Below are positions 35,647-45,385 of a DNA stretch of 64,000 bases, piece after piece. The notes under the pieces are model-generated. The model was not told where the DNA came from. It was given only the letters and a program-made list of their open reading frames with translations, and did not search any database. The stretch covers positions 62,001 through 126,000 of the forward strand of contig NZ_NRSK01000005.1 in NCBI RefSeq assembly GCF_016584115.1, in the 5' to 3' direction. The stretch's first letter is position 1, and every line of letters begins with the position of its first letter. The position numbers and the translations under genes were made by a program. Origin of the DNA: Ectothiorhodospira mobilis. Its GTDB lineage: Bacteria > Pseudomonadota > Gammaproteobacteria > Ectothiorhodospirales > Ectothiorhodospiraceae.

Positions 35647-37551
35647 ATGACCCCGACGGATCCCTACCCCCTGCTCTCCCGCATCCACTCGCCGGAGGAC
35701 TTTCGCGACTGGCCGGTGGACGAGCTGCCCGCCCTGGCGGATGAACTGCGCGCCTTCCTGCTGGAATCCGTCTCCCGCACCGGGGGCCACCTGGCGGCCA
35801 ATCTGGGGACGGTGGAGCTGACCCTCGCCCTGCACTACGCCTTCCACACCCCCCACGACCGGCTGGTGTGGGACGTGGGCCATCAGAGCTACACCCACAA
35901 GATCCTCACCGGTCGCAGGGAGGGGATGCCCACCCTGCGCCAGAAGGACGGTCTCTCCGGATTTCCCAAACGCGACGAGAGCCCCTACGACACCTTCGGC
36001 GTGGGCCATTCCAGCACCTCCATCAGCGCCGCCCTGGGCATGGCCCTGGCGGCACGCCAACAGGGGGAACGGCGCAAGGCGGTGGCCATCATCGGCGATG
36101 GCGCCATGACCGCGGGCATGGCCTTCGAGGCCCTGAACCACGCCGGCGACGAGAAGGCCGACCTGCTGGTGGTGCTCAACGACAACAAGATGTCCATCTC
36201 CCCCAACGTGGGGGCGATGAACCGCTACCTGGCGCGCCTGCTCTCCGGCCCCATCTACTCCTCCATGCGCGAGGGCAGCAAGCGGGTGCTGGACCGGCTG
36301 CCCCCCATGCGCGAGTTCATGCGCCGCGCCGAGGAGCACGTCAAGGGCATGATCACCCCGGGCACCCTGTTCGAGGAACTGGGACTGAACTACTACGGCC
36401 CCGTGGACGGTCACGACCTGGAGGGGCTGGTGAAGATGCTGCGCAACCTCCATTCCATGGAGGGGCCGCAGCTGCTGCATGTGGTCACCCACAAGGGTCA
36501 CGGCTATGAACCGGCGGAGAAGGATCCGTGCACCTACCACGGCGTGGGCCGCTTCGATCCCGAGCGTGGGGTCCAGAACGGCAAGGGGAGCGCGGCCCCC
36601 ACCTACACCGAGGTCTTCGGCCAGTGGCTGTGCGATCAGGCCGCCGCGGACGAGCGCCTGGTGGGGATCACCCCCGCCATGTGCGAGGGCTCGGGCATGA
36701 CCGAGTTCGCCCGGCGCTTCCCCGAACGCTACATCGACGTGGGCATCGCCGAGCAGCACGCCCTCACCCTGGCGGCCGGCATGGCCTGCGAGGGGATGCG
36801 GCCGGTGGTGGCCATCTACTCCTCCTTCCTGCAGCGAGCCTATGACCAGCTGGTGCACGATATCGCCCTGCAGGGGCTGCCGGTGGTCCTGGGGGTGGAC
36901 CGCGCCGGGGTGGTGGGCCCCGACGGGCCCACCCATGCCGGCAGCTTCGACCTGTCCTTCCTGCGCTGCATCCCGGACCTGGTGGTCATGGCCCCGGCGG
37001 ACGAGGCGGAATGCCGGCGCATGCTCTCCACCGGCTTCCTGCTGGAACGCCCCTGCGCCGTGCGCTACCCCCGCGGCCGCGGTCCGGGCGCCCTGCCGGA
37101 AGAGGGCCTCATCCCCCTGCCTCTGGGCCAGGCCCAGGTACGCCGCGAGGGGCGCCGGGTGGCCATCCTGGCCTTCGGCACCCCCCTGGCGGCGGCACTG
37201 GAGGCGGGGGAACGGCTGGATGCCACGGTGATCAACATGCGCTTCGTCAAGCCTTTGGACGAGGCCCGTGTGCTGGAGGCGGCCCGAAACCACGAACTCC
37301 TGGTTACCGTGGAGGACAACGTGGTGGCCGGAGGCGCCGGCAGCGCCGTGGCCGAGTGCCTGAGCGCCCATGCCTTCTCCGTGCCGCTGCTGCAACTGGG
37401 CCTGCCGGACCGCTTCCAGGGCCAGGGCACGCGGGAGGAACTCCTGCAGGATGCAGGCCTCACCGCGGACGACGTGGAGGCCGCCATCGTCGCCCGACTG
37501 GGGACGGACCGGGCTTGTGCCCACCCCGCCGGCCGCGTATTATCCAAGTAA
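35647..37551 (+). CDS. dxs: 1-deoxy-D-xylulose-5-phosphate synthase
   Basis: Thiamine-diphosphate enzyme that joins pyruvate and glyceraldehyde 3-phosphate, the entry to the MEP isoprenoid pathway and a precursor source for thiamine and PLP. The 634-residue length is typical. Motifs include [28 protein letters not shown] followed by [10 protein letters not shown] (ThDP motif), [14 protein letters not shown] with the catalytic Glu, and [11 protein letters not shown]. Follows ispA; its 3' end contains a likely promoter for queD. Confidence 0.98.
   Translation: MTPTDPYPLLSRIHSPEDFRDWPVDELPALADELRAFLLESVSRTGGHLAANLGTVELTLALHYAFHTPHDRLVWDVGHQSYTHKILTGRREGMPTLRQKDGLSGFPKRDESPYDTFGVGHSSTSISAALGMALAARQQGERRKAVAIIGDGAMTAGMAFEALNHAGDEKADLLVVLNDNKMSISPNVGAMNRYLARLLSGPIYSSMREGSKRVLDRLPPMREFMRRAEEHVKGMITPGTLFEELGLNYYGPVDGHDLEGLVKMLRNLHSMEGPQLLHVVTHKGHGYEPAEKDPCTYHGVGRFDPERGVQNGKGSAAPTYTEVFGQWLCDQAAADERLVGITPAMCEGSGMTEFARRFPERYIDVGIAEQHALTLAAGMACEGMRPVVAIYSSFLQRAYDQLVHDIALQGLPVVLGVDRAGVVGPDGPTHAGSFDLSFLRCIPDLVVMAPADEAECRRMLSTGFLLERPCAVRYPRGRGPGALPEEGLIPLPLGQAQVRREGRRVAILAFGTPLAAALEAGERLDATVINMRFVKPLDEARVLEAARNHELLVTVEDNVVAGGAGSAVAECLSAHAFSVPLLQLGLPDRFQGQGTREELLQDAGLTADDVEAAIVARLGTDRACAHPAGRVLSK
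37515..37543 (+). promoter_or_regulatory. Probable promoter of queD-folE2 inside the dxs 3' end
   Basis: TTGTGC (37515-37520), 17-base spacer, TATTAT (37538-37543). The region is the most AT-rich within hundreds of bases. A dyad overlaps the -10 box. Confidence 0.5.
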
Positions 37552-37554
37552 TAC
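37537..37554. promoter_or_regulatory. AT-rich dyad over the queD-folE2 promoter (possible operator)
   Basis: GTATTA, 6 bases, TAATAC: a perfect 6-bp dyad across the -10 box and predicted start site. The AT-rich palindromic form and the folE2 target recall Zur operators, but the match is loose. It also spans the dxs stop codon. Confidence 0.4.
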
Positions 37555-37571
37555 ACTAAAGCATCCCTGCA

Positions 37572-37952
37572 GTGCCCACATACACCCTCAAGGTGCTGAC
37601 CGACTTTGCCTCGGCGCACACCCTAAGAGATTATCCCGGTGACTGCGCCCGGCTCCACGGCCACAACTGGAAGGTGGAGGTGGAGGTGCGGGCCACACGC
37701 CTGGACCGCCTGGGCATGGCGGTGGATTTCAAGACCGTCAAGGCCCTGGCCCGGGAGATCGCCGGCCACCTGGACCACCGCTACCTCAACGACCTGGAGC
37801 CCTTCCGGGACATCAACCCCACCGCGGAGCATATCGCGGCGTGGTTCTTCCAGGAGATGGCCGGGCGTCTGGACGCCCCCGGGGTGCAGGTCAGCGCCGT
37901 CACCCTCTGGGAGACGGAGCGCGCCTGCGTCCGCTACTCGGAAGACTCCTGA
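37572..37952 (+). CDS. queD: 6-carboxy-5,6,7,8-tetrahydropterin synthase (QueD/PTPS family)
   Basis: Converts dihydroneopterin triphosphate to 6-carboxytetrahydropterin in queuosine/preQ0 synthesis. The 126-residue protein has the catalytic Cys and zinc His motif CARLHGHNW (C25, HGH), a further zinc His in FASAHTLRD and the substrate Glu in LWETE. Start is GTG 37572. folE2, which makes the pterin substrate from GTP, follows 14 bases downstream, so the pair supplies the first two steps of queuosine synthesis. Confidence 0.93.
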   Translation: MPTYTLKVLTDFASAHTLRDYPGDCARLHGHNWKVEVEVRATRLDRLGMAVDFKTVKALAREIAGHLDHRYLNDLEPFRDINPTAEHIAAWFFQEMAGRLDAPGVQVSAVTLWETERACVRYSEDS

Positions 37953-37966
37953 GGAAAAGCCCCCAT

Positions 37967-38794
37967 ATGAGCACCCTCGTCCCCAAAGTCATCCAGTCCG
38001 CCATACCGGACGTGCAGTCCAGCGCCGACACCCGGCGCATCCCCATCAACAAGGTGGGCATCAAGGACATCCGCCATCCGGTGCGGGTCCGCGACCGCAG
38101 TGGCGGGGAGCAGCACACCGTGGCCCGTTTCGCCATGTACGTGAACCTGCCCCATGACTTCAAGGGGACCCACATGTCCCGCTTCGTGGAGATCCTCAAC
38201 GCCCACGAGCGGGAGATCACCGTGGAGACCTTCAAGCTCATGCTGCATGAGGTGGCGCGGCGCCTGGAGGCACAGGCGGGGCACATCGAGATGAGCTTCC
38301 CCTACTTCGTCAACAAGCCCGCCCCGGTCTCCGGCGTGTGCAGCCTGATGGACTACGACGTGACCTTCATCGGGGAGATCCGTGACGGCCAGCCGCAGCT
38401 GACCATCCGGGTGCTGGTGCCGGTCACCAGCCTCTGCCCCTGCTCCAAGGGCATCTCCGACTACGGCGCACACAACCAGCGCTCCCACGTCACCGTGGAG
38501 GCGCGCATCCGGGATTTCGTCTGGGTGGAGGAACTCATCGATCTGGTGGAGGAGGAAGGCTCCTGCGAGCTCTGGGGACTGCTCAAACGCCCCGACGAGA
38601 AGTACGTCACCGAACACGCCTACGACAACCCCAAGTTCGTGGAGGACCTGGTGCGGGACATCGCCGTGCGTCTCAATGCCGATGACCGCATCGCGGCCTA
38701 TTCCGTGGCCTCGGAGAACTTCGAGTCCATCCACAATCACTCGGCCTACGCCCTCATCGAGCGGGACAAGGAGAGCGATCCCCCGGCGGCCTGA
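37967..38794 (+). CDS. folE2: GTP cyclohydrolase IB (FolE2)
   Basis: Makes dihydroneopterin triphosphate from GTP, the first step of folate and queuosine synthesis, with flexible metal use instead of strict zinc. The 275-residue protein has the family signature [20 protein letters not shown], with the active-site Cys, plus [12 protein letters not shown] and [18 protein letters not shown] lies before ATG 37967. The frame is open upstream across queD but that part is a shadow. In many bacteria folE2 is a zinc-starvation gene; see the dyad at 37537. Confidence 0.95.
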   Translation: MSTLVPKVIQSAIPDVQSSADTRRIPINKVGIKDIRHPVRVRDRSGGEQHTVARFAMYVNLPHDFKGTHMSRFVEILNAHEREITVETFKLMLHEVARRLEAQAGHIEMSFPYFVNKPAPVSGVCSLMDYDVTFIGEIRDGQPQLTIRVLVPVTSLCPCSKGISDYGAHNQRSHVTVEARIRDFVWVEELIDLVEEEGSCELWGLLKRPDEKYVTEHAYDNPKFVEDLVRDIAVRLNADDRIAAYSVASENFESIHNHSAYALIERDKESDPPAA

Positions 38795-38798
38795 GGTC

Positions 38799-38815
38799 AT
38801 CCCGGGGACCGGGAT
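38799..38815. terminator. Hairpin between convergent folE2 and bamC
   Basis: Perfect 7-bp inverted repeat ATCCCGG / CCGGGAT with a 3-base loop in the 20-base gap. Likely a short shared terminator. Confidence 0.4.
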
Positions 38816-39939
38816 CAGCGGGTCGCCGTCCCCTCGCCGCGGAAGGCATCCCGCACCCGCTCCAGCAGGGCCCGGGACATCTCCGCGGACAGGGCCCCGC
38901 CGTCGCCACCACGGGCGGAGACCGCCACCCCATCGTCCTGACGCTGCAGGTGGAGCCGGTAACGGCCACCGTCCTCCAGGGCGGGGCCGTCCCCGTTCCC
39001 AAGGAGCCGGGAGAGGAAACCGCCCGACGGGCGTTCCTGCTCCACGGGGCGGTAGATCACCTCGTAGCGCCCGGCCTCCCGGTCGTAGTCCTGCACCAGG
39101 AGGGATGCCCGGTCCAGGACCACCCCCATGCGCCGCCAGACCGGATCATAGTCCCCGCGCACCAACAGCTCGGTGCCCTCTTCCCCGTCCCGCAGCACCG
39201 CCTCCGGTGCCCCGTCGGCGGCCCCTGTCACCGCTTCGGCCGCCTGCTGCGGATCCTCGCCCAGGGATACCATGATGCGCACCAGCATGCGCGCCTCCGC
39301 CTCCGGGTCCGGCGGGGCCACGGCCCAGCGCACCAGATCCTCCCGCTCGGCCACCTCCACGAGGCCGCGATGGCTGACGAAGACCGCGGCCCCGGCACCC
39401 GTGGGTTCCACCCGCAGGCGATAGCGATGACGCACACCGGCGTCGTAGGTGTTGCCGAAGATCCCGGCGAAGAGCCGGCGCAACCCACCCTCCACGGGGG
39501 CATCCGCGCCGGACTCGAGCCAGACGGTCTCCAGGATCCCCCGACGGGGGTCATTGCGCTGCAACTCAATCCCCTCGGAGTCGAAGAACGCCACCAGACG
39601 CCCCCACAGGGCCTCGGGGGGCAGATCCTCCACCTCCAGCCAGCGCACACTGCCCTCGCGGTGCAGGGTCATGCCCTCAGGCTCGGGCAGGACCCGCCTG
39701 CTCCCGTCGCCCTCGTCCACACCGCCGGATGCCACCGGGGCGCCGCCCACCTCCGGGATGCGGAAGGCGGGATCCGTCTGCGGCATGACCAGATCCGGGG
39801 GCACCACCAGGTCGGGATCGAGTCCCTCCCGGCCGGCGCTGTCGCGTTCACCCAGGGTTCCACAACCGGATGCCAGGAGGGCAGCGGCCAATGCCGGCCA
39901 CAGGGGCCGGGACACTGCAAGCAGCGGGGATACGTTCAT
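38815..39939 (-). CDS. bamC: Outer-membrane assembly lipoprotein BamC
   Basis: Lipoprotein of the BAM complex that inserts beta-barrels into the outer membrane. The 374-residue precursor has a lipobox (LLASGC, C26), an unstructured N-terminal segment (DPDLVVPPDLVMPQTDPAFRI, the part that binds BamD in E. coli) and two helix-grip domains. ATG 39939 was used; a TTG three codons upstream overlaps the dapA stop. Downstream of dapA, as in E. coli (dapA-bamC). Confidence 0.93.
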   Translation of the reverse strand: MNVSPLLAVSRPLWPALAAALLASGCGTLGERDSAGREGLDPDLVVPPDLVMPQTDPAFRIPEVGGAPVASGGVDEGDGSRRVLPEPEGMTLHREGSVRWLEVEDLPPEALWGRLVAFFDSEGIELQRNDPRRGILETVWLESGADAPVEGGLRRLFAGIFGNTYDAGVRHRYRLRVEPTGAGAAVFVSHRGLVEVAEREDLVRWAVAPPDPEAEARMLVRIMVSLGEDPQQAAEAVTGAADGAPEAVLRDGEEGTELLVRGDYDPVWRRMGVVLDRASLLVQDYDREAGRYEVIYRPVEQERPSGGFLSRLLGNGDGPALEDGGRYRLHLQRQDDGVAVSARGGDGGALSAEMSRALLERVRDAFRGEGTATR

Positions 39940-39944
39940 GAATC

Positions 39945-40829
39945 TCAACGGGTCAGGGGGATGTCCGCCGCCTGCAGGGCGCGGCGCAGGGGTTCACGGT
40001 GTGTTTCCGAGAGCGGGGTCAGGGGCAGCCGGATGCCCGGGGGGATGCGGCCCATCTCGTACAGTGCCCATTTCACCGGGATGGGATTGGATTCCACGAA
40101 CAGGGCCCGGTGCAGATCCCGGATCGGGGCCTCCGCCGCCCCGGCGGCGTCCCGGTCCCCGGCCACGGCCGCCCGGCACATGGCATGCATGGCCGCGGGG
40201 GCCACATTGGCCGTCACCGAGATGCTGCCCCGTCCACCGGCCAGCATGAATTCCCGGGAGGTGGGATCCTCACCGCTGTACAGATCCAGGCGATCACCAC
40301 ACAACTTCAACAGACGGGGGACACGCTCCAGATCCCCCGTGGCCTCCTTGATGCCCACGATGTTGGACACGGGGGCCAGGCGCGCCACCGTCTCCGGCAA
40401 CAGATCCACCCCCGTGCGGCCGGGGACGTTGTACAGGATCTGGGGGATGGGCACCGCCTCCGCCACCGTCTTGAAGTGGCGGTAGAGCCCCTCCTGGGTG
40501 GGCTTGTTGTAATACGGGGTCACCAACAGGCAGGCATCGGCCCCGGCCTCCATGGCCAGGCGCGTGAGTTCCACGGCCTCCGCGGTGGCATTGGCCCCGG
40601 TGCCGGCGATCACCGGCACACGGCCGCGCGCACACGCCACCACCTGGCGCACCACGGCACAATGTTCGGAGACGTCCAGGGTGGCCGACTCACCGGTGGT
40701 GCCCACCGCGACGATGGCATCCGTGCCACCCTCCACGTGGAACTCCACCAACCCCTCCAGCGCCTCCCGGTTCAGGGAACCGTCCTCGTTCATGGGCGTG
40801 ACCAGGGCCACCATGCTGCCGTGAAACAT
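39945..40829 (-). CDS. dapA: 4-hydroxy-tetrahydrodipicolinate synthase
   Basis: Condenses aspartate semialdehyde and pyruvate, the first committed step toward lysine and diaminopimelate for the cell wall. The 294-residue TIM-barrel protein has VGTTGES, the catalytic Tyr in LYNVPGRTG and the Schiff-base Lys in [10 protein letters not shown]. Length is standard. Divergent from the gcvR-like gene; the order gcvR-dapA-bamC with bcp on the other side is a gammaproteobacterial arrangement. Confidence 0.98.
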   Translation of the reverse strand: MFHGSMVALVTPMNEDGSLNREALEGLVEFHVEGGTDAIVAVGTTGESATLDVSEHCAVVRQVVACARGRVPVIAGTGANATAEAVELTRLAMEAGADACLLVTPYYNKPTQEGLYRHFKTVAEAVPIPQILYNVPGRTGVDLLPETVARLAPVSNIVGIKEATGDLERVPRLLKLCGDRLDLYSGEDPTSREFMLAGGRGSISVTANVAPAAMHAMCRAAVAGDRDAAGAAEAPIRDLHRALFVESNPIPVKWALYEMGRIPPGIRLPLTPLSETHREPLRRALQAADIPLTR

Positions 40830-40997
40830 CGAAACCTCCGCACCAAAAGCAGCCTCACATAGTAAAGTGCCCCCCTGCCCCCATCAAGCGCCGCCCCGTA
40901 GGCAGTCCCCCGGCGAACTGCTACCCTTGACCTCGGATGCCGGCACATGCCCCGCCGGTCCCCCCCCACCAGCCGCAAGGAACCCGCTTCAGCCCCC

Positions 40998-41549
40998 ATG
41001 CCCCATGCCGCCCGTCATCACCGCGCCAACCGCCTCCTCATCAACGTCATGGGGGACTACCGCCCCGGCCTGCTGGACCGCCTGACCCGGGCGGTCATGG
41101 AGGCCGGTTGTCACATCCGGGACGGACACAGCGCCCTTCTGGACGACGCCTTCTCCGCCACGCTCCTGGTCTCGGGCAACTGGAACACCCTGAGCAAGCT
41201 GGAAGGGGCCCTGGAGGGGCTGCGCTCCCAGGGTCTGGAGATCCAGTGGCGGCGCACCGCGCCACCGCCCCGGGAGAACCACAGCCTGCCCTATTCCGTG
41301 GATGTCATCGCCCTGGATCAGCCGGGCATCCTGCACCAGCTGGTGGCCTTCTTTTCCGCGCGCGGGGTCAGCGTGCAGGAGATGGACACCCGCAGCTACA
41401 CCGCCGCCCCCTCCGGGACCCCCATGTTCACGGCCCACCTGGGGGTGGAGATCCCCGTCAGCGAGCACATCGCCGCCCTGCGGGATGACTTTCTCGACCT
41501 GTGCGACGAACTCAACCTGGACGGAGTGATCGAACCCTACAAGGCCTGA
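40998..41549 (+). CDS. gcvR: GcvR-like double-ACT regulatory protein
   Basis: Protein of two ACT domains, related to GcvR, which senses glycine and antagonises GcvA at the gcv promoter in E. coli. The 183-residue protein has ACT 1 at about 10-85 (LLINVMGDYRPGLLDRLTRA) and ACT 2 at about 95-175 (YSVDVIALDQPGILHQLVAF). Start taken at ATG 40998; an in-frame ATG at 40947 would add 17 residues. Between dapA (divergent) and bcp (downstream), as in E. coli. The regulated target here is unknown. Confidence 0.87.
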   Translation: MPHAARHHRANRLLINVMGDYRPGLLDRLTRAVMEAGCHIRDGHSALLDDAFSATLLVSGNWNTLSKLEGALEGLRSQGLEIQWRRTAPPPRENHSLPYSVDVIALDQPGILHQLVAFFSARGVSVQEMDTRSYTAAPSGTPMFTAHLGVEIPVSEHIAALRDDFLDLCDELNLDGVIEPYKA

Positions 41550-41607
41550 AGCCCCGGGATCCGCCCCGGGCTGCGGCCGCCAAGCCCAAAGAGGAGGCCT
41601 TCGGACC

Positions 41608-42078
41608 ATGTCTCAGGTGGAAGTGGGCAAGCCCGTACCCGATTTCACCCTACCGGCCACGGGGGGTGGCGAACTCCGTCTCTCGGACCTTTTGGGGTCG
41701 CAACACCTGGTACTCTACTTCTACCCCCGGGACGACACCCCCGGATGCACCACCGAGGGCCGGGACTTCACCGAGCACTACGCCCGGCTCACCGAGGCGG
41801 GGGCCACGGTGCTGGGCATCTCCCGGGACGGCATCCGCTCCCACGAACGCTTCAAGGACAAGTACGGCTTCCCCTTCCAGTTGCTCTCCGACGAGCAGGA
41901 GACCGTATGCGAGCTGTTCGGCGTCATGAAACAGAAAAACATGTACGGTAAACCGGTGCGAGGCGTCGAGCGCAGCACCTTCCTGGTGGACCGGGACGGC
42001 ATCCTGCGACACGAATGGCGCAAGGTGAAGGTGCCGGGACACGTGGAGCAGGTGCTCGCGGCCCTGAAGACCCTGTAG
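41608..42078 (+). CDS. bcp: Thioredoxin-dependent peroxiredoxin Bcp (PrxQ family)
   Basis: Reduces hydroperoxides with thioredoxin. The 156-residue protein has the peroxidatic Cys in DDTPGCTTEG (C47). The Cys five residues later that resolves the disulfide in E. coli Bcp is replaced (GRDF), so resolution must use another thiol, perhaps the Cys in ETVCELFG, or an external one. AAAGAGGAGG precedes the ATG. The last 57 bases are the left end of the 1,837-bp tandem duplication, so they recur at 43859. Confidence 0.95.
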   Translation: MSQVEVGKPVPDFTLPATGGGELRLSDLLGSQHLVLYFYPRDDTPGCTTEGRDFTEHYARLTEAGATVLGISRDGIRSHERFKDKYGFPFQLLSDEQETVCELFGVMKQKNMYGKPVRGVERSTFLVDRDGILRHEWRKVKVPGHVEQVLAALKTL

Positions 42079-42114
42079 CCCAACCCCGGAGACCCCGACC
42101 ATGGTGGAAACCAC

Positions 42115-43530
42115 ATGGTGAAGAAGGACATCCACGGCCGGCGCCTGTTCGTCCTGGACACCAATGTGCTCATGCACGACCCCACCGCCCTGTTCCGTTT
42201 CAAGGAACACGACATCTACCTGCCCATGGTGGTGCTGGAGGAGCTGGACCGGGGCAAGAAGGGGGTCTCCGAGGTGGCGCGCAACGTACGCCAGGTGAGC
42301 CGCTTCATCGACGACCTCATGGAGGAGGCCAGCCACTCGGACATCGCCCGGGGGCTGCCCCTGGATGCCGGGCACTTTGAAGGTCCCGCCGCCTTCGGCG
42401 CCAGCGGGCATCTGCACTTCCAGACCCGAAGCCTCACCGGCCAGCTGCCGGACACCCTGCCGGGCACCACTCCGGACAACACCATCCTCAACACCGCCCT
42501 GTCGCTGCAGAAGGAGCGTCCCGACCAGTGCGTCACCCTGGTGTCCAAGGACATCAACCTGCGCATCAAGGCCGCGGTCCTGGGGATCCACGCCGAGGAC
42601 TACTACAACGACCAGGTGCTGGACGACGTCAACCTGCTGTACACCGGCACCTGCGAGTTGCCGGCGGACTTCTGGGACCGCCACGTGCAGACCATGGACT
42701 CCTGGCAGGAGGAGGGGCGCACCTTCTACCGCATCAGCGGTCCCATCACCGAGCAGTGGCATCCCAACCAGTTCCTCTACCGGCCTGACGACCCCGCCTT
42801 TGTGGCGGTGGTAAGGGAGATCCAGGGGGACACCGCCCGGGTGGAGATGGCCCGGGACTACACCGGGGCACGCCACACGGTGTGGGGGATCAACGCCCGC
42901 AACCGGGAGCAGAACTTCGCCCTGAACCTGCTCATGGACCCGGAGGTGGACTTCGTCACCCTGGTGGGGACCGCCGGCACCGGCAAGACCCTGCTCACCC
43001 TGGCGGCGGGCCTGGCCCAGACCCTGGAGGAGAACCGCTACCGGGAGATCATCATGACCCGGGTGACCGTACCGGTGGGGGAGGACATCGGCTTTTTGCC
43101 GGGGACGGAGGAGGAGAAGATGACCCCCTGGATGGGGGCCCTGATGGACAACCTGGAGGTCCTTACCCATTCGGAGAGCGGCGGCGACTGGGGGCGCGCC
43201 GCCACCAACGAACTGCTGATGAACCGGGTGAAGATCCGCTCCATGAATTTCATGCGCGGGCGCACCTTCCTCAACCGCTTCATCATCCTGGACGAGGCCC
43301 AGAACCTCACCGCCAAGCAGATGAAGACCCTCATCACCCGGGCCGGCCCCGGTACCAAGGTGATCTGCCTGGGCAACATCGCCCAGATCGACACCCCCTA
43401 TCTCACCGAGACCTCCTCGGGCCTCACCTACGTGGTGGACCGCTTCCGCCCCTGGGCCCATGCCGGACACGTCACCCTGCTGCGGGGCGAACGCTCCCGC
43501 CTGGCGGACTACGCCTCGGAGACCCTCTAG
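42115..43530 (+). CDS. PIN-PhoH fusion ATPase (PhoH2/YlaK-like), copy 1
   Basis: Fusion of an N-terminal PIN nuclease domain with a C-terminal PhoH ATPase, as in PhoH2 proteins, some of which act as sequence-specific RNA helicase-nucleases. The 471-residue protein has PIN motifs ([30 protein letters not shown]) in about 1-160. The ATPase has Walker A GTAGTGKT (285-292) and Walker [10 protein letters not shown] (D393, E394). It follows bcp by 36 bases and may be co-transcribed with it. An identical second copy starts at 43952. The RNA target is unknown. Confidence 0.95.
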   Translation: MVKKDIHGRRLFVLDTNVLMHDPTALFRFKEHDIYLPMVVLEELDRGKKGVSEVARNVRQVSRFIDDLMEEASHSDIARGLPLDAGHFEGPAAFGASGHLHFQTRSLTGQLPDTLPGTTPDNTILNTALSLQKERPDQCVTLVSKDINLRIKAAVLGIHAEDYYNDQVLDDVNLLYTGTCELPADFWDRHVQTMDSWQEEGRTFYRISGPITEQWHPNQFLYRPDDPAFVAVVREIQGDTARVEMARDYTGARHTVWGINARNREQNFALNLLMDPEVDFVTLVGTAGTGKTLLTLAAGLAQTLEENRYREIIMTRVTVPVGEDIGFLPGTEEEKMTPWMGALMDNLEVLTHSESGGDWGRAATNELLMNRVKIRSMNFMRGRTFLNRFIILDEAQNLTAKQMKTLITRAGPGTKVICLGNIAQIDTPYLTETSSGLTYVVDRFRPWAHAGHVTLLRGERSRLADYASETL

Positions 43531-43548
43531 GGGCCTAGACGGGCCCCT
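43529..43548. terminator. Convergent hairpin after PIN-PhoH copy 1
   Basis: AGGGGCC / GGCCCCT inverted repeat (7 bp, 6-base loop) covering the stop codons of the PIN-PhoH gene and of the permease fragment on the other strand. Confidence 0.45.
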
Positions 43549-43858
43549 CCTCCCGGGGCCGGTCCTCGTCGCCGTAGCGGGGCCAGGAACGGATCACCGC
43601 CTGGATGAGGGTGGCCAGGGGGATGGCGAAGAAGACCCCCCAGAGCCCCCACAGCCCGCCGAAGAGGATCACCGCCGCGATGATGGCCACGGGGTGCAGA
43701 TTTACCACCTCCGAGAACAGCAGCGGCACCAGCACGTTGCCGTCCAGGAACTGGATGATGGCATAGGCCACCAGCACGTAGGTGAACTCGTTGCCCAGCC
43801 CCCACTGGAAGTAGGCCACCATGGCCACCGGCAGGGTGACCACCGCCGCCCCCACATA
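43535..43858 (-). pseudogene. Truncated 3' fragment of the PerM-like permease (duplication remnant)
   Basis: The last 107 codons of the AI-2E/PerM-family permease, identical to the end of the intact gene at 45372-46454. It begins at [16 protein letters not shown] and lacks the first 250 or so residues, cut exactly at the duplication junction. An open frame happens to continue through the antisense strand of PIN-PhoH copy 2, but that part is not permease. Not expected to be functional. Confidence 0.9.
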
Positions 43859-43915
43859 AAGGTGAAGGTGCCGGGACACGTGGAGCAGGTGCTCGCGGCC
43901 CTGAAGACCCTGTAG
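43859..43915 (+). pseudogene. bcp 3' fragment (duplication remnant)
   Basis: Last 18 codons and stop of bcp ([18 protein letters not shown]) repeated at the left end of unit 2, without promoter or start. The intact bcp is at 41608. Confidence 0.9.
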
Positions 43916-43951
43916 CCCAACCCCGGAGACCCCGACCATGGTGGAAACCAC

Positions 43952-45367
43952 ATGGTGAAGAAGGACATCCACGGCCGGCGCCTGTTCGTCCTGGACACCA
44001 ATGTGCTCATGCACGACCCCACCGCCCTGTTCCGTTTCAAGGAACACGACATCTACCTGCCCATGGTGGTGCTGGAGGAGCTGGACCGGGGCAAGAAGGG
44101 GGTCTCCGAGGTGGCGCGCAACGTACGCCAGGTGAGCCGCTTCATCGACGACCTCATGGAGGAGGCCAGCCACTCGGACATCGCCCGGGGGCTGCCCCTG
44201 GATGCCGGGCACTTTGAAGGTCCCGCCGCCTTCGGCGCCAGCGGGCATCTGCACTTCCAGACCCGAAGCCTCACCGGCCAGCTGCCGGACACCCTGCCGG
44301 GCACCACTCCGGACAACACCATCCTCAACACCGCCCTGTCGCTGCAGAAGGAGCGTCCCGACCAGTGCGTCACCCTGGTGTCCAAGGACATCAACCTGCG
44401 CATCAAGGCCGCGGTCCTGGGGATCCACGCCGAGGACTACTACAACGACCAGGTGCTGGACGACGTCAACCTGCTGTACACCGGCACCTGCGAGTTGCCG
44501 GCGGACTTCTGGGACCGCCACGTGCAGACCATGGACTCCTGGCAGGAGGAGGGGCGCACCTTCTACCGCATCAGCGGTCCCATCACCGAGCAGTGGCATC
44601 CCAACCAGTTCCTCTACCGGCCTGACGACCCCGCCTTTGTGGCGGTGGTAAGGGAGATCCAGGGGGACACCGCCCGGGTGGAGATGGCCCGGGACTACAC
44701 CGGGGCACGCCACACGGTGTGGGGGATCAACGCCCGCAACCGGGAGCAGAACTTCGCCCTGAACCTGCTCATGGACCCGGAGGTGGACTTCGTCACCCTG
44801 GTGGGGACCGCCGGCACCGGCAAGACCCTGCTCACCCTGGCGGCGGGCCTGGCCCAGACCCTGGAGGAGAACCGCTACCGGGAGATCATCATGACCCGGG
44901 TGACCGTACCGGTGGGGGAGGACATCGGCTTTTTGCCGGGGACGGAGGAGGAGAAGATGACCCCCTGGATGGGGGCCCTGATGGACAACCTGGAGGTCCT
45001 TACCCATTCGGAGAGCGGCGGCGACTGGGGGCGCGCCGCCACCAACGAACTGCTGATGAACCGGGTGAAGATCCGCTCCATGAATTTCATGCGCGGGCGC
45101 ACCTTCCTCAACCGCTTCATCATCCTGGACGAGGCCCAGAACCTCACCGCCAAGCAGATGAAGACCCTCATCACCCGGGCCGGCCCCGGTACCAAGGTGA
45201 TCTGCCTGGGCAACATCGCCCAGATCGACACCCCCTATCTCACCGAGACCTCCTCGGGCCTCACCTACGTGGTGGACCGCTTCCGCCCCTGGGCCCATGC
45301 CGGACACGTCACCCTGCTGCGGGGCGAACGCTCCCGCCTGGCGGACTACGCCTCGGAGACCCTCTAG
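43952..45367 (+). CDS. PIN-PhoH fusion ATPase, copy 2 (identical duplicate)
   Basis: Same 471-residue protein as the copy at 42115, with the PIN domain, Walker A (GTAGTGKT, 285-292) and Walker B (D393, E394) all intact. It keeps only 93 bases of the original upstream sequence (36 intergenic plus the bcp tail) and has lost bcp and any promoter ahead of it. Expression would need read-through from copy 1 past the convergent hairpin, or a promoter inside the unit. Absolute identity suggests a very recent event or an assembly error. Confidence 0.9.
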   Translation: MVKKDIHGRRLFVLDTNVLMHDPTALFRFKEHDIYLPMVVLEELDRGKKGVSEVARNVRQVSRFIDDLMEEASHSDIARGLPLDAGHFEGPAAFGASGHLHFQTRSLTGQLPDTLPGTTPDNTILNTALSLQKERPDQCVTLVSKDINLRIKAAVLGIHAEDYYNDQVLDDVNLLYTGTCELPADFWDRHVQTMDSWQEEGRTFYRISGPITEQWHPNQFLYRPDDPAFVAVVREIQGDTARVEMARDYTGARHTVWGINARNREQNFALNLLMDPEVDFVTLVGTAGTGKTLLTLAAGLAQTLEENRYREIIMTRVTVPVGEDIGFLPGTEEEKMTPWMGALMDNLEVLTHSESGGDWGRAATNELLMNRVKIRSMNFMRGRTFLNRFIILDEAQNLTAKQMKTLITRAGPGTKVICLGNIAQIDTPYLTETSSGLTYVVDRFRPWAHAGHVTLLRGERSRLADYASETL

Positions 45368-45385
45368 GGGCCTAGACGGGCCCCT
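45366..45385. terminator. Convergent hairpin after PIN-PhoH copy 2
   Basis: Second copy of the AGGGGCC / GGCCCCT stem-loop, here between PIN-PhoH copy 2 and the intact permease gene. Confidence 0.45.

Larger units (their letters stand above)
42022..43858. repeat. Tandem duplication, unit 1 (1,837 bp)
   Basis: First unit of a directly adjacent, apparently perfect tandem repeat. It begins inside the 3' end of bcp, contains all of the PIN-PhoH gene and ends inside the permease gene. Identity with unit 2 is supported by identical translations in several frames on both strands; every position checked has an offset of 1,837. Confidence 0.95.

Noticed and set aside
33973-37524. Long minus-strand open frame across xseB, ispA and dxs
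   Set aside because: Only its last 100 codons (the ferritin-like gene with its own ribosome-binding site) make sense; the rest is antisense to clear genes.
43535-45307. Apparent chimeric gene joining the permease fragment to the antisense of PIN-PhoH copy 2
   Set aside because: The upstream part is a plain antisense shadow also present opposite copy 1; only the 107-codon permease piece has homology.
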